Both the position numbers and the translations under genes were made by a program. From Melanocharis versteri (Eukaryota; Chordata; Aves; Passeriformes; Melanocharitidae), in contig VZTG01005432.1 of the NCBI GenBank assembly GCA_013397845.1, positions 1,263,299-1,327,298 on the forward strand: DNA of 64,000 nucleotides. Direction: 5' to 3'. The notes beneath the pieces are model-generated. The model searched no databases. It was not told the DNA's origin and saw only the letters and a program-made list of their open reading frames with translations. Within the stretch, counting starts at the first letter, position 1; every line of letters begins with the position of its first letter. Below, one piece after another: positions 51,621 through 62,112 of the stretch.

Positions 51621-54175
51621 ACCAGCTTCTTGGCTTCGTTATCTCTGTCCCCAGAGAAAAGGATAACAAAAAAAATACCCATACTAAAGCAGACTTGTTA
51701 AACACAAGTTAACAGATCGAGAAATTTAGTCACTATATCAGCAGCATTAGCAACAGTAATCCTTAAAACATAATTTTTGATTTCTTATAGATTTAGATTT
51801 CATAGATCTCTGTATTGTCCCAACACAAATAACTTCTAAAATACGTATGAAAGACTATTTCTATAGGGAATAACAAGTGGCCAACAGCTTTGAGGTAACC
51901 TTTTTGAGTTGTGACCTGAAATGTATTAGCCATACATAGGTAAATCACTATTCAAAAGCAACTTCCTATATATAATGTGGGCAATGCATGGCTTAACACA
52001 ATCTCCTACTAAAAAAAGCCTTTTTTCATACTACTGTATAAAGGAAGAAAGTCTTCAAAATCCTTCCTAAGAGTCAGAATACATATACATAAGAGATTTT
52101 TAGACACTTCTGCAGTGAATTTAAAATACATTTATTAGCAGATCTATATGCTTTTTTAGCTCCTCTCATGCAGCGTTTGTGAACTTTAAGGGCTTTCAAT
52201 TTTTTTGAAGGCACGGTCTTTCAAGTTATAAGCTACTCATTTCATATTAAGGTCAACAAAATTAATAGGTCTTCAGCAGATCAAAATATTTTCATATCAA
52301 GAAATGAAAACTGGCATAAAGCAAGCTAGACATAAAGCATCTGTAATTATTAATAACTTTTTCCATCTCTACAGCTGAAGAAATCACACACAGACTTTTC
52401 TCACTGTGGCAATATAAGAACTAAGGGCTCAAAATGGTGCCTGGCCTCTGCAACCACACAAATAATGATTGAATTTAATTTCTACTTAAGCACAGAACTG
52501 CTTGAGAGACACTGTTAGATACATCATCAAAGACTGTATTTCAGCTTATGTTTCAGAAACCAACCACGTCAACCTGCAAGTGGGCATTATCTAGAAGCCT
52601 TGGCACTCTGACAGGATGCAACTGAGTAGAATAGAAATTATTTTGGTATCACTGCAAGTCCAGTGGTTATCTTTGTTGGTTTTGCCCAGTCATTCTGTTC
52701 CATAGAGGACACCATCCCTGAAGATTTGCAAAGCAAGGCTGCAGTGATGCAGCCACTTGGGGGAACTAATTGTTCAGAAAATAGTTGAAGGGATGTGATG
52801 GAAACATTGGTCAAAAACTAGTAATTCATAACCCCCCAACACAGCATTGCAAATATATATTAGGTACTTTAGAAAGTGGGGATAAACATCTGTAATTGGA
52901 TTTTTAAAAATTCCTGGGAGAATTGCCAGTTGACATCTCTTTTAGTGAGCTTCAGGAAAGATATGGACCTAAACAGTAATTCATCCACCGTAAAGTCAAT
53001 GTAAAGTCATTTTTAAAGGGTCTATCAAGATCAAATCAACATGTACAAAATTTCAATATGCCTAATGTAAGTGGTAATTAATGGACTTATTTTCTCTTAA
53101 GTACAGGAAACAGTAATGACCAAGTCTGCTAAAAAAATGAAGGCAGAATTCTTCAAAAACTATGCAGCACAAAAAGGTCAAGTAGAACCACTTTATGAAT
53201 AAATCATAAAATAGTTTCTGATCAGATTTTTGCTCTCCTTTCAAAAAAGAGAACATGTCCACTTCTTACTGAAAAGCTCAACCCTCTTTGGGACAGGAAA
53301 CACGTATGTCTCACTTCAGTAAGGGAATTAGGCCTCTTACTCCCAAAATTTAATTTTTTTGCAAACACTGATGTGCAAATAGAGAACACAACAAAAAAGC
53401 AAAAGTTTTATTCCTGCTAAAGAGTACCACTTTTTTTCTGTGAGAATCAGTGCACTTTTTTCTGCAGAAAGACTGTATGCAAGAGAAAACAATTAATTTG
53501 CCACTTCGGCTCAATATAGCAACTATATTTTACTTGAGACATTATAAACATCTGCATGGTGACTTTTGTAGTATAAACCTCAAAAATATTCCCTCATGAA
53601 CAGAGGATCAGAAGACTGTCGGTCTTGGCTTGGCCTATAAACTATACACAAAGTTTATCACTCCCCAAAGAAAGGGCCAGAACAACTGTTAAACTTCAAG
53701 GATAGTCGGAGGGTATCTTCTGGGGGATTTTGTTAATAGGTAATTTCACTGAAAATTACCTAAGTGGTCTAAGTTTTGAATGGGGAATCCCTATCTAAGG
53801 TTTTTGTTTGCTCTAGTTGCGCCCGCTTTTCTTTCTTCATGAGCCAGTTTTTTTCCGAAAAACCCTCCAGCTCTGGCTGAGATATGCAAAACATTGCTAC
53901 CTGTAGTTAATTCCACTATGGATCTGCATAGCGTAGGAAAACTAAAACATCTTCTGAAATACTATGGTACTGGCTAGGCAAACATTAGTTTTCAGAACAT
54001 ACAAAATTATCACTTGGTGCTGAACTTGAACACAGTTAGGCCTTACTGGCAGTAGGATGCAGCAGAAAACAATTTAAATTACAGTATCTGTCTGGTTTTC
54101 CTCCCCCAGTGCATAATTACAATTCTTTGCAGTGCTTATTGGCATTGCTAGCTTGCCCATGCTAGTCACCGTGCT
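51621..54175 (-). other. Probable ZNF438 5' intron, no feature seen
   Basis: AT-rich sequence with no gene or repeat family that I can support. Scattered small open frames have no protein-like composition. Confidence 0.45.
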
Positions 54176-54320
54176 GTTTAAAGGCAGCGCTGGTTCTCAA
54201 GCGAAGGTGCTGGATGTGCTGTAAAGGAACTGTGGAATACACTGCTGAGAGGTGATAATGGACCAGCAAAGCCTGACGGTGGTGCCAGCAAGCGAGGGGA
54301 CGGAAACAGGAACGCAGCCA

Positions 54321-54496
54321 CCAGGAACGCAGGTCAGAGATGATGCCCTTAGCTCGCTGTGTGCCGCAGCCCCGGCCCGGAGCTGATGGCGCTGCCGTGC
54401 CCGTGTCCCCAGGAACGCAGGTCAGAGATGATGCCCTTAGCTCGCTGTGTGCCGCAGCCCCGGCCCGGAGCTGATGGCGCTGCCGTGCCCGTGTCC
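54321..54496. repeat. 88-bp tandem duplication in the CpG island
   Basis: Two near-identical copies start at 54321 and 54409, each beginning CCAGGAACGCAGGTCAGAGA and ending in the GTGCCC/GTGTCC motif. A shorter piece of the unit (AGGAACGCAG) also precedes copy one at about 54308. Confidence 0.92.
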
Positions 54497-54540
54497 GTGT
54501 CCGTGTCCGTGTCCGTGTCCGTGTCCGTGCCCGTGTCCGT
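54485..54540. repeat. GTGTCC hexamer microsatellite
   Basis: About eight or nine copies of GTGTCC (two as GTGCCC) run directly on from the second 88-bp duplicate. The array probably varies in length between individuals. Confidence 0.93.
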
Positions 54541-54790
54541 CAGAGGAGGCCGGGAGCGGAGCCAGCAGAGGGAGCCGGTGCCCGTCCCGCCGCCCCGGCC
54601 CCGCAGGACGCGCGGCAGCCCCCGCTCCGCGGGCGCCAGCCCGGCTCCGAGCCGCGGCTCACGGCCACTGCCCCGCCGCCAGCTCCGAACAGCACACAGG
54701 CTATCCTATCTGCCCACTAATCTTGTAATGCTGAATAGGGCTTGTGCTGAAAAATCCCCCAAGTCGTGGAATCGGGTATAGCACCGCACC

Positions 54791-56198
54791 CAACCTCCGA
54801 ACAACTTCGTGACGTGTTACCTTAGTATTTCAAAACATTCTACCTGCGAACTTTTCAGGCAATTCAGTGTTTTGTATTACCTGAGAACATCTTAAAGCAA
54901 AGCAATTGAGCCTCCTCGTTTAAAAGTAATTACTTCTATTAAACTATTCGGCATCTTCTATAACTGCAGTACGACTATTGTGCCTGAGATTAAAAAAAAA
55001 AAAATCCTTTACTGATCCCGTGTTAAGCTAGTCAGTGCCCGAAATGGCACGTCCATGTTACTAGAAGCACGATTATTTACACTAGATGTTCTTCTTTCAG
55101 CAGACATGTGAAAACAACGCACTGTTACCAACGTATTTTTCCATCCCAAGGAATACCCTGAGATCTTTGTCAAACTTTCTCGCTTTCATCATTGCTCAGC
55201 TCATCACACAAACCATCTGCATAAATAAAGATGTAAGCATCTGCTGTATGGCAAATGGTCTCAGGGGCAGATGTTTTTATCCTTGCATTCATGTCACTGG
55301 CTTGGATACATTATTTGAACAGATGTACACAATCTGAAAGTGTCGTGTCCCACAGTGAAACGTCTCCAACTGCTTTCTATCAAAGTACATAAATGCTATT
55401 TGCACCTGCATTTATGTTAATGATATAAAGGCAGCAGGGGTTCCAGCAAAGTGAGAGCTGATGCTAAGAAACACATTTACAAGGCTAATGGAAGTCTGAG
55501 ATCTCCCAGCACCAAATAACCATACAAACATGGATACAAAATGTACAGAACCGCACTTGACCTATGATTCTAAAAAAATTAAAATAAACATACTCAAAGA
55601 CTGAAACTATTATTTAAGCGTGTGATACCTTTTTCAATGTACATTAAAAAAAGACAAAATCTATTAGATAAATAAACCAGGACGGCCTTACGTTTTGCAA
55701 AATATTTGTATAAGATTCATAATTCTTTCATGCCAGAGTCATTTAACAAAAATACTTTATAAATTAGACAATGTCAACAGTAATGGTATTTCAGTTCACT
55801 AAGGCACAGTGGTATTTTATGTCATTATGGAGCATTATAAAAAATACCAACACTTGCTCAACGGTAAATATTTAACATGAGTGTGAATAGTCAAATATAA
55901 TGCTGCAGTGATTGTTGTCATGTCATGTGTTGTCATATGAATGAAATGATAATTTCGTAATTCCAAGGAAAAAATAAAATTTGACAAGTTAGATACTTAT
56001 TATTCAGAAAAGTGCATCTAGTTGAACATGGTGTTACAATTGCTTGCTACATAAAAGATAGTCAGCCTTCTTAAAAAATATTTTAAACTGAGAAAAATAC
56101 AGGTGTCTTGAAGGAGTACGGATCAAATTACAGAACACCTGCTATTACATGACAAATGGCAGCAGTGAAGGGTTTAGCTGTCACTCAAACAACTTGCA
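54791..56198. other. Upstream non-coding sequence
   Basis: The sequence turns abruptly AT-rich after the CpG island. It contains the donor-like sites noted for the promoter and an A-run near 54990. No gene was recognised. An 83-codon plus-strand frame at 55086-55337 has no recognisable features. Confidence 0.4.
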
Positions 56199-56432
56199 CT
56201 AATCATTATTTCCATACTTGACTGAAAAATAACGAGCACACTCAAAGTACAGAAACACTGACAAATATGCCACACTGAATGTAACTGATGGATAGGATCC
56301 ATTTCCAATATAATCTATTTTCAGAAGTTTTATTTGTAAGAAATGTACCAACATTTGAGTTGTACGTAAATCATCACAAATTAGTAATACCCTCCATATT
56401 TTCACAGTGCAACATTTAAGAAACAAGTGGTA
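56199..56432 (-). other. Exon-like open segment, candidate terminal coding exon (unidentified)
   Basis: On the minus strand a pyrimidine-rich tract ending ATATCAAG precedes 56432. From there 77 codons are open to a TAG at 56201-56199. The predicted peptide begins YHLFLKCCTVKIW and ends FSVKYGNND, with an aromatic-rich middle. The phase is compatible with the exon-like segment at 61907-62112. I do not recognise the family. A chance open frame in AT-rich DNA is a real alternative. Confidence 0.22.
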
Positions 56433-56539
56433 CTTGATATAAAGACAAAAAAGTATCATAGTAAAAAAATATACTGACACCAGTATATTTGCAGAATATA
56501 ATCATTTTACACTGATATAGCTCCTGGCCATGATCTAGG

Positions 56540-57355
56540 GAGGCCCGGCAGAGAGATCACAGCGAATTTGAGGTCTGGGCAGTCACCAACCACATGAAGT
56601 TCAACAAGGCAAAGTGCCCCTGGGACGGGGCAACCCTGGGTGTAGGGACTGGGGAACGAGAGGCTGGGGAGCTGTGCCATGGAAAGGGACCTGGGGTCCT
56701 GGTCCATGGCAAGTTGAACATGAGCCAGCAGTGCCCTGGCAGCCAGGAGGGACATCCCTGTCCTGGGGGCATCAGGCACAGCATGGCCAGCCGGGCAAGG
56801 GAGGGGATTGTCCTGCTCTGCTCTGCACTGGGGCAGCCTCACCTCGAGTGCTGGGGGCAGTTCTGGGTGCCACAATGTAAGAAAGATACAAAACTGTTAG
56901 AAAGCATGAAAAGGAGAGCCACAAAGATGGTGAAGGGCCTTGAGGGGAAGCCGTGTGAGGAGAGGCTGAGGTCACTTGGTCTGTTCAGCCTGGAGAAGAG
57001 GAGACTGAGAGGAGACCTCACTGCAGTCTTGTGAGGGGAAGAGGAGGGGCAGACACTGATCTCTTCTCTGGTGCCCAGTGACGGGACATGAGGGAATGGC
57101 CTGAAGTTGTGTCAGAGGAGGTTTAGGTTGGATATTAGGAAAAGATTCTTCACCCAGAGGGTAGCTGGGCACTGGGACAGGCTTCCCAGGGAAATGGTCG
57201 TAGCACCAAGCCTGATGGAATTCCAGAAGCTTTTGGGCAATGCTCTCAGCACATGGTGTGACTCCTGGGGATGGTGCTGTGCAGAGCTAGGAGCTGGACT
57301 CTGTGATCCTTTTGGGTCCCTTCCAGCTCAGCTTATTCTGTTATTCTGTGACTTC
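56540..57355 (+). mobile_element. CR1 LINE, 3' end with intact terminal repeat
   Basis: Plus-strand CR1 fragment. It covers the end of the reverse-transcriptase ORF (readable as RATKMVKGLE, EERLRSLGLFSLEKRRLRGD, then FRLDIRKRFFTQRV in another frame) plus the 3' UTR, ending in CTTCCAGCTCAGC and the duplicated TTATTCTG tail. At least one frameshift and a stop break the ORF. The tail matches the reverse-oriented copy at 21882, suggesting the same subfamily. Confidence 0.95.
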
Positions 57356-59100
57356 TAACATGGAAGCCTACTTCCAAGTTTACCATTCCCTCTGGGTACA
57401 AGTTAGTAACAGGATACTCACTGGAATGGATTTTGATTGAGGGGAAAAAAGAAAAAGCCTTCAAAAAATCTCAAAGCAAATGATTAATCAATTTGAAGTT
57501 TGCAAACAGTTTCACAGTCTATATTCTCCTACTACTATTCAGAAACAGCTGTAATATAAGACTATAACCAAGGTCAAATTCCTGTTACTTAAAGGAAAAA
57601 TTAAATTAATGCTTCTAAGTATTAGAATTGAGTACTTCAGTCACAAGCATGGGAATGTAGAGCACACTCTGGGGTGGACAGCTTTACCCAACAGTAAGTA
57701 CTGTCTTCTTTGAAAGAATAGTCCCAGGAGACACAGAACTCATCAACTAAGATCAATTAGAATGACATGCTTCTGGAACAACTTCCTCAGAAACATTACA
57801 GCATCATAAAAATGCTCACTCTTCACAAAACAGGTAAAGTATAAACTCACATGACAGTAAAAGCTCAAGACTTCAAATTAAGTAATATATAGTGCTCTTC
57901 TTAATTAACATAAGTACTAACAATGGAAACTTAACTGACAACCAGCAATGGTTCTGAAAGGTCCATTAGAGCTGATATCATATCCATCAAATGTTCACTC
58001 ACACTTAAGTATCATTAAAAATGACATTCATGTTAAAAATCGTATTTAAACATTAGCATTGAGACACAGATCAAAAGGGAAAGGAAACTGAAGTTACAGC
58101 TACACATTCAGAGGCTTGGGAATACACAAATACCCTTACTAATAATGGAGGGAAAAAATCAAGACATTAACCCTACCAAAAACAAATGAAATCAAATGAA
58201 AGACAACTTTTGAAGAGACCACATAGAAAAAGAATTAAACACAAAAAATATTAGTAAGGATGGGAATGCTGGAGAAAAGGCATTAAAAAAATCTAAGTTA
58301 ATATTTATTTTCCTGTTTCTGCTAATTGTGTAGTATAATTTGCAGATAGATTTGACCCCATTTAATATGGGGATCAAATATAGCAGGGATTTTCAAATAT
58401 ATGAGGATTTAAAAAAAATTTTAATAAATCCTGAATGCTTAATTCTGCTGAATGAAAGAAGAAGCAGATTTATCACTTCAAGTTTGAACTAGAGGTGTTA
58501 ACAGTAATCAGCAACACCCTAAAGAAGAAAACAATTTTAGCTACTGTAATTGTTTAAAGTGATAAATGCTGCAGTAATGGCTTTTTTTTTTCAAAATCAT
58601 ATCACAGCAGAATACTAGACACAAGTAATGCAGTGATTAATAATGATGAGATTTCTTCCACATTTTGAATTACAAGCATCTAATTTCTAAATAAAGTATA
58701 GAAAGCATACTATACCTGCAGAAACTGTTAACGGATTCTGCATTATGCCCTTTAATAGTTACGACAATGTTCCTAGAAAGAAATACAGATACTTAGAAGC
58801 TCTGATAATTTTTTAGAAACTAACAAAAAATGAACAGGACAATGGCAGTAGTTTCCAGACTTGTATTTTAGAATGGATCCCAATATGTCCATAGCTCTCA
58901 CGAAAACACCACCAGAGATTTAAATCAAGCGGTTCTTTGGACCCCTGTATGTGCTCTCCACATTTCAACACTGTGTACTACTAACTTAGGCTTCTTGTTA
59001 TTAAACACCCCTCTTAAAGCCAGCGAAGAGGACAGTTGTGAATCCCAACGTGACAATGCATTCTGAAGAACCACAGACAATATAAAGTTAAGCAATCATT
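57356..59100. other. Non-coding sequence between two CR1 copies
   Basis: AT-rich, with a T-run near 58582-58590. No gene or repeat family was recognised. Confidence 0.45.
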
Positions 59101-59107
59101 TCCCTTC

Positions 59108-59585
59108 AAACATGTGGACCTCTTGGGGAGGATCCAGAGGAGAGCCCCAACGTTGATCACAGGGCTGAAGCACCTCTTTATGAAGACAGGCCAAGAGAGC
59201 TGGGGCTGATCAGCCTGAAGAATAGAAGGCTCTAGAGAGACCTTACAGCACCGCCCAGTACCTAAAGGCAGCCAACAGGAAAGCTGGAGTGGACTTTTTA
59301 CAAGCGCAGGCACAGATATGACAAGGGATAGCGGCATTAAACTGAAAGAGGATAGGTTTAGATTAGACACCAGGAAGAAATTCTTTACTGTGAGGGTGGT
59401 GAGGCACTGGAACAGTTTTCCCAGACAAGCTTTGAATGCCTTATCCAAGGAAGTGTTCAAGGCCAGGCTGGATGCAGCTTTGAGCAACGTCATTGAGTGG
59501 AAGGTTCCCTGCCCACACAGGGCTGTTGGAACTAGGCGGCCTTTAAGGTCCCTTTCAACCCAAACCATTGTGATTCTATGTGACT
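59108..59585 (+). mobile_element. CR1 LINE, short 3' fragment
   Basis: Plus-strand CR1 remnant with the last part of the ORF (FRLDTRKKFFTVRVVRHWN block near 59350-59410), a 3' UTR, and the AACCCAAACCATTGTGATTC-type end near 59580. It is truncated at the 5' end and frame-disrupted. Its 3' end differs from the copy at 56540, so it likely belongs to another subfamily. Confidence 0.92.
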
Positions 59586-60248
59586 GCATGGATCCCATGT
59601 AACTGTCTGACCAGCAGCATCTTCCATGGATGCTACAATGAAGATATTAGCTTGCTCTTGTAAACCCAACATTACACTGCCATCTCTCCTGAATGTGGTG
59701 CTGGTATTTACAAGATGTGATGCACTACATTTGATGAAATGGCTTTGTATCAAATGGCATGTATCAAATGTATCAATGACAACAAAAAATTGTTGTTATC
59801 CACTTAGATTCCTTTTTCATAAAATGGCCTGGCTTTTGGAATGGCTGCATAATAGTTTGGTTCAACTGACCACCACTAACATGTTAGACATCACAAAGGA
59901 TATAAAGCTCTTGTTCTCCTGATGCAGCAGGAGGCTTTGGGAAGGTAACAGATAAATCCATTGACTGACACAGATGGAACTACAAATTCTTGGGGGTTTA
60001 CTCAGATCTAGGTTTTCATACCTTTCGTGCACATCTACAACATTCCCATGAACAAAGCCAGCTGCACAGATGTGGAGATTGCTTACTTTCCCCACCAATC
60101 TAACATCCAGGAGAATCTTACATAAAGAACATGCCAGACATGCACTCAAGACCCATCTTCTGAGCACATGAAGTACCACAGATTAGTTTTGGTTAAATAC
60201 AGAAATACATAGGACATGTACTGATGCAAATACTAAACAAAATAAGCC
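59586..60248. other. Unassigned sequence after CR1
   Basis: Moderate GC content. Open frames on both strands (minus 60179-59862, plus 59626-59922) look mildly protein-like but match no family I know. This could be an old retrocopy or UTR-like sequence. Confidence 0.25.
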
Positions 60249-60461
60249 TTGAATGTATTTCTTTACTATCATGCAATTGACTCTCAAAAAGCAATGATGA
60301 GGTTCTGGGAAGAAGACGGTTCTGTAGGTAGCAGTAAAGCAAAAAAAAAAAAGGCAAAACCAGTTCCATCTTCAGGAAGTTCAACATCAAAGCATAAAGG
60401 AACATTGAGTGTGGCTGCTATGAAGAGACTTCTCAGACAGCGAACAGCTGAAGCTCTTTGA
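60249..60461 (+). other. Protein-like open frame, possible C-terminal exon or retrocopy fragment
   Basis: This plus-strand frame ends in TGA at 60461. Its last 55 residues read like a real nuclear-protein tail: RFWEEDGSVGSS, a lysine run (KAKKKKAKP), a Ser-rich spacer, then GTLSVAAMKRLLRQRTAEAL at the C terminus. There is no convincing acceptor upstream, and the preceding 600 bp has stops in all frames. A processed pseudogene fragment is therefore as likely as a terminal exon. I could not identify the parent gene. Confidence 0.3.
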
Positions 60462-61906
60462 TACCTGTATCTTCTGTGCTGAGCCATACCTAACATGCAG
60501 CTCTGGTACATGAACCAGCACCTCCTGGCAGCAGTTTGCTGATGCCTATCAGCAGATCCCAGACTGCCTCAAAGAGCCTCTGTCCGTGGTACTTAAGCAG
60601 CCAACCCTGAGCTGTCAGACCCAGCACACAGACACACATCAGCTCATCTAAATGCAGTTTGGTGTCACGGGAACGTACAGACAACTCCCTCTGCACATCC
60701 AAGAATGGAACAGGCCACATCGACATAATTTTGGAATGGCAAGACACTTCTATATATCAGTGTGGGTCTCCAACTCTGTAAAACTTTTCTTGTAAAAACA
60801 ATTTGAGAAACGATGTTCAAATATAGATTCTCGAAATTATTATTTCAAAGTCACATTTTTTTAGGTTAGTATGGCCTTTCCCTGTGTATGGGAACATTAA
60901 ATCATGTTAAGAGGGTGCCCCATCTATAGTTACTAATTACTTTTAGAATTATAACAACCCAGACTTTAGGATAGAGATAATTCTTAGAATACCGCGTGGA
61001 AAAAGAAGCTCCAGACATTCTTCCAATGCTCTTCCCAGACATATTCACAAACCCTAACACTACAACACAAAATTGGATCATATAAATCCAAACATTTTGT
61101 AGAGGCATCTCTGATTTGAATTCAACTCTAACTGCAGCAAGGTAATGGTATTAACTTAGAAAATCGTGTGTTATTTGACAGACAAGTACATTGATCACCT
61201 GCTCTTAATAATAATCATAACAATTTTAAAATAGTATAATTTCTCCAATTAACATTGATAATTTCTTTTAGCAATTAATGAGTAGTATTTTTATTGTTGT
61301 TATATGAAAGAACCTTTCACCACACTTTACATTTAGAGATCCCTCATCAAGAGACCTCTCTTTTTGGAAAAACTGAAGAGCTCAAGATTCTGAAATCAGG
61401 ACAAATTCTTATCATCCCTTCAAATTTTTCTACCCATCCTTATATGTAAGGCTGTGTTAAAGCACATTTTCTTTGACTACATATATCATTTACAAAGCAA
61501 ACCATAAACATTGTGCACTTGTCCTGTCTGTGTTTTACACTGTTTTCAAATTCATCAACTGTGATCCTGCCTTTTTGATCCTTTCTCTGACAGTTTCTGA
61601 CACTTTTCTGCGAGGCTGTAGCATGTTTAACAGATATTTATTTTCTGCACACATTTTATGCATGTCCTAAACATAAAATACAGTCTTATCAAAAAGTTCT
61701 GTACAGTGCATTGATTCAAACTTTTAGAATTTGAAGGTTATAACATCCACAAAACTACTTATACCTGCCCTGAGCAGGTTTGGGGTTTTTTTCCTCATTT
61801 TACTATAAATCTGGCTTGGTATGGGACTACTTTCCATTAAAAAAACATGCTGATGTTCAAAAAAACCCCTAAGCTTAGAACTAAAATGATTAATTAAATT
61901 TCGTAC
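60462..61906. other. Unassigned non-coding sequence
   Basis: The first 300 bp continue the moderate-GC segment and could be a 3' UTR-like part of the preceding open frame. The rest is AT-rich. No feature is supported. Confidence 0.35.
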
Positions 61907-62112
61907 CTCTTTTACACTCTTACATCCAGAAAAAATTTTAGGCTGGTCACCAACTAATAATTCAGTATGTCCTGATGTTTTTACTGAATACCGAAGAGGC
62001 AGATGTTCTTTCACTCTTCCCTGGTTATATTTGAGTCCAATACTGATTCTTTCCAAATACAGGAGATTATACGGATTATTTCTATCTGGCAATATCATAA
62101 ATTCTTCTCCAC
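61907..62112 (-). other. Exon-like coding segment of an unidentified gene
   Basis: This is a 206-nt minus-strand segment bounded by an acceptor (ATAAGCTCTCAG above 62112) and a good donor (AAAGAG|GTACGA at 61906). It is open throughout, with in-frame stops just outside. The 68 codons start GEEFMILPDRNNPYNLLYLE and end GDQPKIFSGCKSVKE, with balanced, globular-looking composition. Entry phase: one base is needed from the previous exon. Exit phase: 0. It is not in phase with the ZNF438 start exon, so it is probably from a different transcript. I do not recognise the family. Confidence 0.45.

Larger units (their letters stand above)
54176..54790. promoter_or_regulatory. CpG island, likely ZNF438 promoter region
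   Basis: Abrupt GC- and CpG-rich block, densest at about 54290-54700, surrounded by AT-rich DNA. It is the only CpG island upstream of ZNF438 in the window. On the minus strand, three donor-like sites lie just above it: TTCGCAG|GTAGAA near 54843, CTAAG|GTAACA near 54820 and CTCAG|GTAATA near 54880. A first non-coding exon could therefore start near 54.9-55.1 kb. TSS position and direction are inferred. Long open frames across the island reflect GC-richness and the hexamer repeat, not a gene. Confidence 0.6.

Noticed and set aside
54359..54781. 140-codon plus-strand frame in the promoter island
   Set aside because: Produced by the 88-bp duplication and the GTGTCC hexamer (Val-Ser or Cys-Pro repeats). 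No protein evidence.
56594..57034. 146-codon plus-strand frame as a host gene
   Set aside because: It is the decayed reverse-transcriptase end of a CR1 LINE.
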